Assembly (NCBI RefSeq): GCF_023721755.1
Contig: NZ_JAMDLH010000001.1
Span: forward strand, 558,001 to 622,000
Source of the DNA: Pleomorphomonas sp. NRK KF1
GTDB lineage: Bacteria; Pseudomonadota; Alphaproteobacteria; Rhizobiales; Pleomorphomonadaceae
DNA: 64,000 nucleotides
Direction: 5' to 3'
This document shows, piece after piece, positions 1 to 8,160 of this stretch (position 1 is its first letter; each line of letters starts with the position of its first letter). Below the pieces are notes generated by a model, which saw only the letters and a program-made list of their open reading frames with translations, was not told the DNA's origin and did no database searches. The position numbers and the translations under genes were made by a program.

Positions 1-600
1 CCGATGCTGATCGACCAGGCTTCGGCGGCCATAACCGACGATACCCCCGTGACGCTCCTGCGCCTCATTGTCGCCGAAACCTTCACCGGCCTTTTCATCG
101 GCTTTCTCGGTCGCCTGTTCTTCCTGGCCTTGCAAATGCTGTCGCACGCCATGGCGATGACGGTCGGCTTTTCCATGCCCGGCGCGTCGGTCGAAGATCA
201 GGAAGCCCTGCCGGCGATGACAACCCTGATCATGCTCACGGCGACGCTGATGTTCTTCCTGACCGACCAGCATGTGAAAGTGCTGGAAGCGGTCATCTCT
301 TCCTACAGGGTACTTCCCGTCGCCGGCGTCTTCGACCCGCAGGGTAGCCTTATCGAAGTGACCGACACGCTTTCCGCCGCCTTCTGGCTGGCGCTGCGTC
401 TTGCGAGCCCTTTCATCATCTACGGTCTGGTGATCAACTTCACGCTCGGCCTCGTCAACAAGATGACGCCGTCGATTCCGGTCTATTTCATCTCGATGCC
501 CTTCGTCCTGTTCGGTGGTCTGATGCTGTTCTACTTTACCGCTGTCGAGTTCCAGCAGTTGTTCGTGCTGGGCTTCTCGAATTGGCTGGCCTCCCAATGA
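1..600 (+). CDS. fliR: Flagellar export gate protein FliR (5' partial)
   Basis: FliR is an inner-membrane component of the flagellar type III export gate, working with FliP, FliQ, FlhA and FlhB. The visible 199 codons contain several hydrophobic helices and the family-typical stretch of Gly and aromatic residues near 'ETFTGLFIGFLGRLFF', followed by an amphipathic loop and two C-terminal membrane segments. Full FliR proteins are about 250 residues, so roughly 50 N-terminal residues lie outside the window. An ATG at position 4 is internal, not the start. The stop overlaps the next gene in an ATGA junction. Identity is from family resemblance and flagellar context. Confidence 0.88.
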   Translation, partial: PMLIDQASAAITDDTPVTLLRLIVAETFTGLFIGFLGRLFFLALQMLSHAMAMTVGFSMPGASVEDQEALPAMTTLIMLTATLMFFLTDQHVKVLEAVISSYRVLPVAGVFDPQGSLIEVTDTLSAAFWLALRLASPFIIYGLVINFTLGLVNKMTPSIPVYFISMPFVLFGGLMLFYFTAVEFQQLFVLGFSNWLASQ

Positions 601-1010
601 CCGCCCCCGACAGGAAGCGCCTCGACGCGATGCGTCGCATCGCCGAGCTTCGCCGCCAGCTCAAGCAGATCGAGGAATTGCGACTTGCCCGCGTGATGCG
701 CGAGGAAGCCGAGATCGATGAGAAATGCGCGGCACTGATCGCCACGCTCAACGACGACACGCCCCTGCACGGCCTGTTCGCCGGTCACATGGCTGGCCGT
801 CTCAAGCGTCTGACGGAGCGACGAACGCTGCTTGAGCCGCTGAAGGCGCAACAGATCGCCGCCGTGATGACCGAAGCGCGCCACACGCGCTTCGCCGAGA
901 CGATGATCGATCGTTTGGAGAGCGGCGTCGCAGCCGAAGAGGAGAAGCGCCAGCTCGAAAGCCTAGTCGAAGGCGCGCTCGCCCGGCGCCATCACGCCAG
1001 CCTCGCTTAA
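597..1010 (+). CDS. Coiled-coil flagellar-cluster protein, FliJ-like in size and composition
   Basis: A 137-residue charged, mostly helical protein, rich in Arg, Glu, Leu and Ala, with heptad-like spacing suggesting one or two long coiled-coil helices. It starts at the ATG overlapping the fliR stop, so it is translationally coupled to an export-gate gene. Size, charge and position resemble FliJ-type export chaperones, but I see no diagnostic motif and do not assign the symbol. An upstream ATG at 582 would add five residues inside fliR and is less likely. No signal peptide or membrane segment is present. Confidence 0.6.
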   Translation: MTAPDRKRLDAMRRIAELRRQLKQIEELRLARVMREEAEIDEKCAALIATLNDDTPLHGLFAGHMAGRLKRLTERRTLLEPLKAQQIAAVMTEARHTRFAETMIDRLESGVAAEEEKRQLESLVEGALARRHHASLA

Positions 1011-1054
1011 GCTCGGCCGGCTAATCTGTTTCGCAACGTTTCCGGAGGACGCTG

Positions 1055-1636
1055 ATGGCCATCTCTCCCCCGTCGGATATCATTCTCGACGTCGCTCGCG
1101 CCGCCGACCCCGAGCGGCTCAAGGTAGCTACCGCCAAGCTCGACAGGCTGGCGGAGACCGCCGGCACGGCCTTTGCCGACCTGATGCCCGCCGTATCAGA
1201 GGCCGGCGGTGCGCTTGTCGCACTGGCTGAGGCTACGCCAACGGTCGATCCTTCGCCATCTGTGCCGTTCGACCTTCATCGCGCTCGCCTGCGTCTCCAG
1301 AACGAAACGGCCCTGGCCGCCCGTGTGGACGGAGCGACCGTCACTGCAGGCGATCGCCAGGCCAAGGCGCTGGAAAGCTTCGAGGCGATGGTGTTGAGCA
1401 CCTTCATTGGCTCGATGCTGCCCGAAGGCGCGGAAAGCGTTTACGGCTCCGGCACGGCCGGCGATGTCTGGAAATCCATGTTGTCCGACCAGCTCGGTCG
1501 CCAGATGGCCAGGGCTGGGGGCATCGGCATAGCCGACCGGCTTGTTCCCGGACAGGTTGCCAATCTCGATTCCGGCGCAACCAGCCCCTCCCCGCTGCGC
1601 CTTGCCGCGCTCCTCTCCACCGTTCCACGTATCTGA
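1055..1636 (+). CDS. flgJ: Rod-binding protein, FlgJ N-terminal domain type (CheL-like)
   Basis: 193 residues. The segment around residues 108-165 ('ALESFEAMVLSTFIGSML' onward, ending near 'GGIGIADRL') matches the rod-binding domain of FlgJ, which caps or scaffolds the growing rod in the periplasm. There is no C-terminal muramidase domain, as usual in alphaproteobacteria; a separate transglycosylase gene lies at 25192-25767. The first 100 residues are Ala-rich and weakly conserved. A good ribosome binding site (ggagg) sits 7-8 bases before the ATG. Next come the FlgN-like gene and a membrane protein gene, apparently in one unit starting with fliR. Confidence 0.82.
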   Translation: MAISPPSDIILDVARAADPERLKVATAKLDRLAETAGTAFADLMPAVSEAGGALVALAEATPTVDPSPSVPFDLHRARLRLQNETALAARVDGATVTAGDRQAKALESFEAMVLSTFIGSMLPEGAESVYGSGTAGDVWKSMLSDQLGRQMARAGGIGIADRLVPGQVANLDSGATSPSPLRLAALLSTVPRI

Positions 1637-1663
1637 CGTCCGACCTAATTTCGGAGTTTCCTG

Positions 1664-2125
1664 ATGGACGAACCGCTCGCCGCCGTCGCCACCCCATTCG
1701 ACACCGGCGCCTCGACGGCGCTATCCGCAACCCTTGATGGTTGGACCGATCCGGACGGCAGCACGCCGATCGAGATCCTTGCCCTCCTCAAAGCCATCGC
1801 CCGTCTCGAACAGGTCGTGGACCAGGAGACGCAGTCTCTTCGAGCGGGCGAGACGCCCGCCTTCGAGGACCTCAACTATCGCAAGAGTCATGGGCTCCTC
1901 GAGCTTACGCGTGCCATGCGTCTCGTCGACCCCCTGAGCATCGGCGACGACCTTCGCGACCGGCTCGAGAGCTTCCGCGAACAACTCGAACGCAACAGAA
2001 TGCTGCTCAAGACCCACCTCGACGCCACGCGCGAGATCTCGGCCATCCTCACCGCCGCTATCAGCGACGCCGAGTCCGACGGGACCTACGCACCGCCGCA
2101 GCGTTTGTGGACGCGGCCGCAATGA
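1664..2125 (+). CDS. flgN: FlgN-like flagellar chaperone
   Basis: 153 residues with a helical core from about residue 35 to 140. It contains 'VVDQETQSLRAG' and a following 'NYRKSHGLLEL' segment, the pattern seen in FlgN-family proteins that keep hook-associated proteins FlgK and FlgL unfolded and soluble before export. No membrane segment or signal peptide is visible, fitting a cytosolic chaperone. The start follows ggag with good spacing. The gene lies just after the rod-binding protein and overlaps the next start in an ATGA junction. FlgN is a divergent family, so the symbol rests on pattern and context. Confidence 0.62.
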   Translation: MDEPLAAVATPFDTGASTALSATLDGWTDPDGSTPIEILALLKAIARLEQVVDQETQSLRAGETPAFEDLNYRKSHGLLELTRAMRLVDPLSIGDDLRDRLESFREQLERNRMLLKTHLDATREISAILTAAISDAESDGTYAPPQRLWTRPQ

Positions 2126-2577
2126 GCCGGCTTTTCTTCACGGGCCTCTGGGTCTGCGTCGTCACGCTCCTGTCGGCCTACAGCGCGGCCTGGTGGCTGG
2201 TGAACGGCAGTCTGGCGAAATCGACGGCCGATCCGACTTGGGAAGGTCTTCAGTATGTCAAGACCGAACCGATCAACGTGCCGATGATCCGTGACGGCAA
2301 GCTGATGGGATACAGCGTGCTGGAGCTGGTGTTCACCGCCGACAGCACTCGTCTCAAGGAAGCTCCGGTGCCGCCGGAGCTGTTCGTCACCGACGAAGCC
2401 TTCCGGACGATCTACGGCGATGACAGCATCGATCTCGATCACATCCAGCGCTACGACCTCAAGGCGTTCGCAGACGGCATTCGCCAGAAGGTCAACGTTC
2501 GCCTGAAGAGCGACATCGTCCAGGAAGTATTGGTCGACCAGATCGGCTACTTCTCGCGAGATGCCATGAAGCAGTGA
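2122..2577 (+). CDS. Small N-terminally anchored membrane protein of the flagellar cluster, unknown function
   Basis: 151 residues: a single N-terminal hydrophobic helix ('LFFTGLWVCVVTLLSAYSAAWWLV') followed by a mainly polar, probably periplasmic domain with several acidic patches. It may be a signal anchor rather than a cleaved signal peptide. I do not recognise the family. The ATG overlaps the stop of the FlgN-like gene, making it the last gene of the fliR unit, and a strong terminator follows 25 bases later. The bitopic topology recalls FliL-type proteins, but there is no sequence match I can point to; FliL itself is at 16388-16912. Confidence 0.6.
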   Translation: MSRLFFTGLWVCVVTLLSAYSAAWWLVNGSLAKSTADPTWEGLQYVKTEPINVPMIRDGKLMGYSVLELVFTADSTRLKEAPVPPELFVTDEAFRTIYGDDSIDLDHIQRYDLKAFADGIRQKVNVRLKSDIVQEVLVDQIGYFSRDAMKQ

Positions 2578-2602
2578 TCCCTCGTCTTCGTATCAAACCA
2601 TG

Positions 2603-2637
2603 AAAGGCGGCTCTCCTTTTCGGAGGGCCGCCTTTTT
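2603..2637 (+). terminator. Rho-independent terminator of the fliR unit
   Basis: A 14-bp stem with one G-T pair (AAAGGCGGCTCTCC paired with GGAGGGCCGCCTTT) and a 5-base loop, followed by five T. It lies between two convergent units: the fliR set from the left and fliI from the right. Confidence 0.88.
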
Positions 2638-2662
2638 GTCGACGCGATGAACTGTCGTTCGT

Positions 2663-4009
2663 TCAACTCGTTGCCGGCGCCGGCTGCATCTTCTCGGCGA
2701 GTTCTCGGAAGGCGTCCTGACTGAGCGGATCCGTCGGGTTCTGGCGGAGACCTTCATAGATGCGAGGCACCAGCGACACGGCTTGATCGAGCTCGGGGTC
2801 CTGGCCGGCCTGGTATCCGCCCATGAGACGCAGGTCGCGTGTATCCTCGAAACGGGCGATCAGGCTCCTGAGGCGCAGAACGAGATCCCGCTCCTCGCGA
2901 CTCCAGACATGCTGGGCAAGGCGGGAAATCGACGCCAGTACATTGACGGCCGGATAGCGTCCCTGATCGGCGATGGCTCGGTCGAGCACGATATGCCCGT
3001 CGAGCGTGCCGCGGATGTTGTCGGCCACCGGATCGTTGTGGTCGTCGCCATCGACGAGAACGGCGAACACGCCGGTGATCGATCCGCTGCCCTCCTCGCC
3101 CGGGCCGGCCCGTTCCAGAAGCTCCGGCAGGCTGGTGAAGACGCTCGGCGCGTAGCCGCGCGCCACAGCCGGTTCGCCGGCGGCGAGCGCCACGTCACGG
3201 GCCGCGTGGGCATAGCGTGTCACCGAATCCACGATCAGCAGGACTTGCTCGCCGCGATCGCGGAAATACTCGGCGACAGCCATGGCGGTGCGCGGCGCCA
3301 GCCGGCGCATCATCGGGCTCTCGTCGCCGGTTGCGACGACCGTCACGGAACGGGCGCGATTGTCGCCAAGGGAGTCGTCGAGAAACTCGCGCACCTCGCG
3401 GCCGCGCTCGCCGACCAGGGCGATGACCACCGTATCGAAGGCGCGTGAGCGGGCGATCATCGACAGTGTCGTCGATTTGCCAACGCCAGAGCCTGCGAAA
3501 ATGCCGATGCGCTGGCCGGCGCAGATCGGCGTGAAGAGATCGAAGGCGCGCACGCCGGTCCGGATCGGTTTCGTGACGCGGGCGCGGCGAAGCGCGTTGG
3601 GCGGCCGGCCGTCCACAGGTACGGCAACCACGCCGGGCGTCAGTTGACCAAGTCCGTCGACCGGCGCCGCCATGGCGTCGATGACGCGCCCCTTCCATGA
3701 TGGATGCGGGGCCAGCACCACCGGTCCGGCATGCCAGGCAGCGGCGCCGAGGCCGGCGTCGATACGTGGCGCGAACGGCTTGACGGTAACGCCATCGCCA
3801 TCGATCCGAAGCACCTCGGCGAGGCTCGCTCCGTCTTTGGCGGCGATTTCGATCCGGTCGCCCAGGCGAACGTGACGCGACAGTCCGCGCAGACGGAAGG
3901 CGTCGGGAGCCACTTCGGACACACGCCCGCCTACACGGATGTAGCCGAGTTCGTGGGCGGCCGTCGCAACGCGATCTGCTAGGTTCTCTAGTCCGAAGGA
4001 TTTTGTCAC
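2663..4009 (-). CDS. fliI: Flagellum-specific ATPase FliI
   Basis: 448 residues, close to the usual 440. FliI is the F1-beta-like ATPase that unfolds and feeds substrates to the flagellar export gate. Walker A is GSGVGKST at residues 173-180 and the Walker B segment 'VLLIVDSVTRYA' lies near 256-267; the F1-type central region follows. The C-terminal tail is short. The start is a GTG that overlaps the flgF stop (GTGA), so fliI is translationally coupled to flgF. It is the last gene of the leftward DUF1217-flgF-fliI unit, the order known in Sinorhizobium. Confidence 0.96.
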   Translation of the reverse strand: MTKSFGLENLADRVATAAHELGYIRVGGRVSEVAPDAFRLRGLSRHVRLGDRIEIAAKDGASLAEVLRIDGDGVTVKPFAPRIDAGLGAAAWHAGPVVLAPHPSWKGRVIDAMAAPVDGLGQLTPGVVAVPVDGRPPNALRRARVTKPIRTGVRAFDLFTPICAGQRIGIFAGSGVGKSTTLSMIARSRAFDTVVIALVGERGREVREFLDDSLGDNRARSVTVVATGDESPMMRRLAPRTAMAVAEYFRDRGEQVLLIVDSVTRYAHAARDVALAAGEPAVARGYAPSVFTSLPELLERAGPGEEGSGSITGVFAVLVDGDDHNDPVADNIRGTLDGHIVLDRAIADQGRYPAVNVLASISRLAQHVWSREERDLVLRLRSLIARFEDTRDLRLMGGYQAGQDPELDQAVSLVPRIYEGLRQNPTDPLSQDAFRELAEKMQPAPATS

Positions 4010-4731
4010 GTGACCTGCCCGAGCCGCTTGATCGCCTCTTGCATCGACTGTTCCGACTTGTTCGACGCGGCGGTGACCTGTTCGAAGGCCCGCGTCACCT
4101 CGATGAGGCGCGTCATTTCCAGCACGGGATTGACGTTCGCCTCCTCAACGAAGCCCTGCGCGACGCCCTGGCCGACGAAGTCGACCACGGGAACGGCCGG
4201 CAGGTCCGGAATGACACCCGAGTTGGTGCCGCGCGCCAGCTTCGCCTCGTCGGGGATGGAGAACAGTCCGAGGGCGCCGATCGCCCGACCGTTCTGGGAG
4301 ATCATGCCGTCCCGACTGATCGATAGTCGGCCGGCGTCGGGATCGATGAGGATGGAGGCTCCGCCCGGATCGAGGATGGGATTGCCGGCGACGGTCTGCA
4401 AAACGCCGTCGGCGGAGACCTGCAGGCGACCGTCGCGCGTGTAGACGTTGCCGGTCGGCGTCTGAACCGCCAGCCAGCCGTCGCCATCCACGGCGACGTC
4501 GAGGTCGTTGCCGGTCTCGCGCAAACCGCCCTTGTCACGGGAGATGAAGGTCTGCCCGGTCGAGGAGTAGGCAACGGGATCGGTGCCAGCCCGCGACAGA
4601 TAGGTGTCGAACTTCACTTCGTCCGCTCGATAGGCAGCGGTGGAGAGGTTGGCGACATTGCTGGCCAAGGTGTCGAGACGGTTGGCCAGCGCCACCTGCG
4701 CCGACAGCGAAACGTAGAGGGAGCTCTGCAC
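4006..4731 (-). CDS. flgF: Flagellar basal-body rod protein FlgF
   Basis: 241 residues. FlgF forms part of the proximal rod. The N-terminus ('SLYVSLSAQVALANRLDTLASNVAN') is the flagellar rod/hook signature, and the C-terminal helix ('EEANVNPVLEMTRLIEVTRAFEQV') is the matching D0 strand. I chose the GTG at 4731, giving M-QSSLYVSL as in other Rhizobiales FlgF; a TTG at 4737 would overlap the upstream stop and is possible. A longer frame upstream in the same phase is antisense-free but overlaps the DUF1217 gene and is not coding. The stop overlaps the fliI start. Confidence 0.94.
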   Translation of the reverse strand: MQSSLYVSLSAQVALANRLDTLASNVANLSTAAYRADEVKFDTYLSRAGTDPVAYSSTGQTFISRDKGGLRETGNDLDVAVDGDGWLAVQTPTGNVYTRDGRLQVSADGVLQTVAGNPILDPGGASILIDPDAGRLSISRDGMISQNGRAIGALGLFSIPDEAKLARGTNSGVIPDLPAVPVVDFVGQGVAQGFVEEANVNPVLEMTRLIEVTRAFEQVTAASNKSEQSMQEAIKRLGQVT

Positions 4732-4733
4732 GG

Positions 4734-5858
4734 TCAATGGCCTCCAAGCTTCAGCCCTTGCAGGCTCATCAATGTATCGGCACTCATCACCGCGTTGCTT
4801 TGGCCGGTAATGAGCGTGGCGACGGATGCCGTTGCCGTGCTGCTGGGATTTGCCGCTTCCCACATGGCGGTAAAGCGGGTCAGGAACTTCTTGAGCTCTT
4901 CGGGCTTGGAGAGGCTTTCGATGTCGATCCGACTCTCGAAGTACTTCGCCTGGACGTCGATATCGGCGTTGCCGGTTTGCGTCGACAGCCCGAGCACCGT
5001 TTGCGCCACCTTGAGAAGAGCCGGATCGGCAAGGATGCTGTAAGCCGATGTAATGGTCGGCACTTTTCGCTCGAAGTAGAGGGCAAGGCGCACCCCCTCG
5101 TTCTCCTTGCCGGCTTGTGTCTCGATCGTCTGTCGAAGATAGCTCGAGATCGTGCTCTCCGCTTGTTCGTTCGTCTGGACCCGGACGGTCCCTTCCGTCG
5201 AAAAGTTGAAGGCCGCGGCGAGTTCCCGCCACGCCGAGTTGGTCTGACTGGCGGCGAAGCTGTCGGCATCGTTGGGGTCGGAGGTGAGGATGCGCCGGAG
5301 GAATGACTTGGCGCTGGCCGCCGTGCCGGGCGGTTCGACGCCGAACGCCGTGGTGGCATAGGCGACGAGACTGTCGTCGGCCAGAAAATCATCGACCGTC
5401 TTCACGTTGGCCAGGGTCTGCTCGTAGGCCAGCGTACCAAACTTGATCAGGGACTCGGAGTCGCCCTGCTCGACAGCCTTCGCGGCATATCGCTTCTCTA
5501 TATCGGAGAGCGCTTCCGGGCTTTGCGCCGATGGCTTCAGGAAGGAGAAGGCCTTGGCAAACTCCTGGTAACGCTTGTCGACGAGCTTGTTGGCAAAGCT
5601 CTCGGAGTCGGTGAGGTCGCTTTCCAGAACCTTGCGCATGAACGCCTTGGCGTAGGTCATGTCCTCAAGACCGTAGGCCTTCATGGCATAGGAGTAGAGG
5701 CGATGATCGCCGAGGAACTCCTCGATACTGGTCACTTGGCCGATGGTCTCCCGGTAATACTCGGTCGCCCGCTTGACGTCCGGTTGAGCCGCCGTGCGCG
5801 TCAGCGTCGCCGACATGTCGCGCGTGATCATCTGATAGCTCAGCGGTGTCGACAGCAT
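4734..5858 (-). CDS. DUF1217 flagellar-cluster protein with repeated units
   Basis: 374 residues, cytosolic-looking, no signal peptide or membrane helix. It matches the DUF1217 proteins that sit beside motA and flgF in Rhizobiales; their function is not established. Three units of about 90-110 residues appear to repeat: 'EYYRETIGQVTSIEEFLGD...YSYAMKAYGL', 'EQTLANVKTVDDFLADD...VAYATTAFGV' and 'RKVPTITSAYSILADP...LKVAQTVLGL'. The start at 5858 follows aaggagaaggatc; an in-frame extension to 5969 lacks a ribosome binding site. The gene leads the leftward flgF-fliI unit and carries its own copy of the shared flagellar promoter motif (5895-5913). Confidence 0.85.
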   Translation of the reverse strand: MLSTPLSYQMITRDMSATLTRTAAQPDVKRATEYYRETIGQVTSIEEFLGDHRLYSYAMKAYGLEDMTYAKAFMRKVLESDLTDSESFANKLVDKRYQEFAKAFSFLKPSAQSPEALSDIEKRYAAKAVEQGDSESLIKFGTLAYEQTLANVKTVDDFLADDSLVAYATTAFGVEPPGTAASAKSFLRRILTSDPNDADSFAASQTNSAWRELAAAFNFSTEGTVRVQTNEQAESTISSYLRQTIETQAGKENEGVRLALYFERKVPTITSAYSILADPALLKVAQTVLGLSTQTGNADIDVQAKYFESRIDIESLSKPEELKKFLTRFTAMWEAANPSSTATASVATLITGQSNAVMSADTLMSLQGLKLGGH

Positions 5859-5894
5859 GATCCTTCTCCTTGTCTTGCTGCAATGAATGCCGGC

Positions 5895-5913
5895 CGAACC
5901 TTGCTCGTGGCTG
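5895..5913 (-). promoter_or_regulatory. Candidate Rem-type flagellar box, DUF1217-flgF-fliI unit
   Basis: On the minus strand CAGCCACGAGCAAGGTTCG, one of six related 19-mers before flagellar units. The two hexamers (GCCACG and GGTTCG) start 11 bp apart, about one helical turn. The conserved GCAAG ends 42 bases before the start codon. Binding by Rem is inferred. Confidence 0.5.
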
Positions 5914-5925
5914 GCGAGAGCCTCC

Positions 5926-5945
5926 CAAGCCTCGCACAAGCCTCG
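5926..5945 (+). promoter_or_regulatory. Candidate Rem-type flagellar box, motA unit
   Basis: CAAGCCTCGCACAAGCCTCG is a near-perfect direct repeat of CAAGCCTCG with 11-bp period, the clearest copy of the shared motif. It points toward motA, 50 bases upstream of its start, and lies back to back with the copy for the leftward unit. Confidence 0.55.
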
Positions 5946-5989
5946 CCGCCTAGACCCGACGACAGACAACCACGAGAAGGAGCAGGGAC

Positions 5990-6892
5990 TTGGGTAGTTT
6001 GATCGGCTTCATTATCGCCATCGGCTCCTTGCTCGGCGGCTATGCGGCGCTTGGCGGGCATCTCACTGTGCTGTGGCAGCCGTGGGAGTTCGTCATCATC
6101 GGCGGCACCGCCCTGGGCATCTTCATCGTCGGCAACACGTTGCGGACGGTGCGCGATACCGGTCGCGGCGTCCTTGACGCGGTGCTGGGCAACATCCCCC
6201 GGCGGGAGCACTATCTAGGCGTCCTCGAGGTTCTTTATGCCTTGATGCGCGAGTTGAGATCCAAGGGGCGCAGCGATGTCGAAAAGCACATCGAAGATCC
6301 GGAAAACTCTGACATTTTCCGCAAGGTTCCCTTTGTCGCCAAAGACAAGGAAATGCGCGCCTTCATCTGCGATTACTTCCGCCTGATCATCGTCGGAAAC
6401 GCTCGGCCGCACGAGGTCGAGCAGTTGATGGACGAAGAGATTCAGACCATCGCCCACGAGCGGCTTATGCCTTATCTCGCCCTTGGCGCCATCGCCGAAG
6501 CGCTGCCGGCGCTTGGTATCGTCGCCGCCGTGCTCGGCGTCATCAAGGCGATGGGCGCCATCGATCAGTCGCCGCAGATTCTTGGTGCGCTGATCGGCGC
6601 CGCCCTGGTCGGTACCTTCGGCGGTATCTTTCTTTCCTACGGCGTGGTGGCTCCGATCGCCGGCAAGATCAAGGTGACACGCGAACGCCAGCTCGCCCCT
6701 TACATCCTGATCAAGCAGACGCTGATCGCATCCATGAACGGCGCCGTGCCGCAGATTGCCCTCGAATACGGACGCAAGACCATCCCCGCCCACCAGCGGC
6801 CGACCATCGACGATGTCGAGGACGAAGTGATCTCCACGCCTGTTCCGGCCGCGGCCAAGCCCGGTGAGACCGCCCAGCGGAGTGCCGCCTGA
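5990..6892 (+). CDS. motA: Flagellar motor stator protein MotA
   Basis: 300 residues with four membrane helices; the last two are near residues 165-215 ('LALGAIAEALPALGIVAAVLGVIKAM' and 'GALIGAALVGTFGGIFLSYGVVAPIAGKI'). A large cytoplasmic loop between helices 2 and 3 carries the charged residues that contact FliG. MotA with MotB forms the proton-driven stator. The start is TTG at 5990, seven bases after agaaggag; no better ATG exists. The stop overlaps the fliM start (TGATG). First gene of a long rightward unit. Confidence 0.96.
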   Translation: MGSLIGFIIAIGSLLGGYAALGGHLTVLWQPWEFVIIGGTALGIFIVGNTLRTVRDTGRGVLDAVLGNIPRREHYLGVLEVLYALMRELRSKGRSDVEKHIEDPENSDIFRKVPFVAKDKEMRAFICDYFRLIIVGNARPHEVEQLMDEEIQTIAHERLMPYLALGAIAEALPALGIVAAVLGVIKAMGAIDQSPQILGALIGAALVGTFGGIFLSYGVVAPIAGKIKVTRERQLAPYILIKQTLIASMNGAVPQIALEYGRKTIPAHQRPTIDDVEDEVISTPVPAAAKPGETAQRSAA

Positions 6893-7824
6893 TGGCCAGC
6901 CTGCATACCGCCACCCGCCCTGTCTCCGACAAGCTTCTCGATGCGAGCGGCATCTCCGTCGACCGCATCCCGATGCTGCACGTCGCCTTCGACCGTCTGG
7001 CGACCCACTGCGCCGACAGTCTTCGCCAGATGTCGTCGTCCCCGGCTTACTTCTCGCTGTCCAACATCGCGCCGTCGCGCATCGACGACGTCCTGGACGA
7101 TTACGAAGCCAACGCCATCGCCGGCGTTTTCCACGTGCCGGCCTGGGACTCGCGCATTCTCGTCGGTTTCGATCGGGACTTCGTCTTCTCCATGGTCGAG
7201 GTGTTGTTCGGCGCCGATGGCAGCGAACCGCCGATCGACGTCGAGCGCCCGTTCTCCAATATCGAGATCAACATCGCCCAGGCGATCTTCGAGCGCATGG
7301 CCAAGGTGCTGCCGCTGGCTTTCGGCGCGTCCCAAGACACCACCTTCAAGTTCGAGCGCATCGAGACCCGCATGGATTTTGCGATCATCGGGCGGCGCAA
7401 CAGCCAGGCGTTGGTGGCCAAGTTCCTGCTGCAGGCGCTCAACCGCGGAGGCGAGATGTTCGTCATCCTGCCGCAGTCGGTTCTGAATCCGGTCCGCGAA
7501 ACGCTGGCCAACACCATGGCCGGAGAAGCAGCCCCGCGCGATCCACGCTGGGCCCGTCAGATCCAGAGCGAAGTGCAACGAACCGAGATGCGCGTCGACG
7601 CCATTCTCGAAGAGAGGCTGATCGATCTGTCCGACGTTTCCAACTTCGAAGTTGGACAGGTCATCGAGCTGCAGGCGACACCGCGCAGCCGCGTCAAGCT
7701 GACCTGCCGCGGCGAGCCGCTCTTCTGGTGCCAGCTCGGCCAAAGCAACGGCGTCTACACCATCAAGATCGACGAACACGTCGATGCCGATCAGGAGTTC
7801 CTCAATGACATCCTTTCTCGTTGA
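6892..7824 (+). CDS. fliM: Flagellar motor switch protein FliM
   Basis: 310 residues. FliM is the C-ring component that binds phosphorylated CheY and changes rotation (in Rhizobiales, speed). The middle domain (about 40-215) contains the 'NAIAGVFHVPAWDSRILVGFDRDF' region, and the C-terminal SpoA-like domain (about 230-300) has 'VSNFEVGQVIELQATPRSRVKLTCRGEPLFWCQLG'. The N-terminal CheY-binding peptide LSQxEIDALL of enteric FliM is not recognisable, as commonly in Rhizobiales. The 3' end overlaps the next small gene by 20 bases. Confidence 0.93.
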   Translation: MASLHTATRPVSDKLLDASGISVDRIPMLHVAFDRLATHCADSLRQMSSSPAYFSLSNIAPSRIDDVLDDYEANAIAGVFHVPAWDSRILVGFDRDFVFSMVEVLFGADGSEPPIDVERPFSNIEINIAQAIFERMAKVLPLAFGASQDTTFKFERIETRMDFAIIGRRNSQALVAKFLLQALNRGGEMFVILPQSVLNPVRETLANTMAGEAAPRDPRWARQIQSEVQRTEMRVDAILEERLIDLSDVSNFEVGQVIELQATPRSRVKLTCRGEPLFWCQLGQSNGVYTIKIDEHVDADQEFLNDILSR

Positions 7825-8119
7825 AAGCATCCTGCTGGTCGCTCTGATCGGCACCATCGCCGGTCTGCTCGTCTTTCGTCGCGAGCTACGCGAACTCAAG
7901 TCCAACCAGGCGACCTATGCCACTTCTCTCGACGAGACCGGCGTCGCCCTGATGACGGTCGGCAACGCCATCCGCGAAATCAACATGCAGGGCCTGACAA
8001 CTCTGCAGAACCTGACCGTCGAAATCGAACGGGCGCGGGCCATGCTTGACGAGCTTGAGAAGGCGGCCGGCCTTGCTTCGGCCGAACCGATGAGAAGCGG
8101 CGCGCGCGCCGGTCGCTGA
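7805..8119 (+). CDS. Small membrane-anchored coiled-coil protein between fliM and fliN
   Basis: 104 residues: an N-terminal hydrophobic helix ('VESILLVALIGTIAGLLVF') and then a polar helix of about 60 residues with coiled-coil character. It starts inside the last codons of fliM, so translation is probably coupled. Function is unknown. Comparable small proteins sit between switch genes in other alphaproteobacterial flagellar clusters, suggesting a role at the C-ring and membrane interface, which is inference. The longer start at 7784 has no ribosome binding site. Confidence 0.65.
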   Translation: MTSFLVESILLVALIGTIAGLLVFRRELRELKSNQATYATSLDETGVALMTVGNAIREINMQGLTTLQNLTVEIERARAMLDELEKAAGLASAEPMRSGARAGR

Positions 8120-8160
8120 TCGATCGCCCCTCCGTCAATTTTCAGGAAAAGGACAGGACC

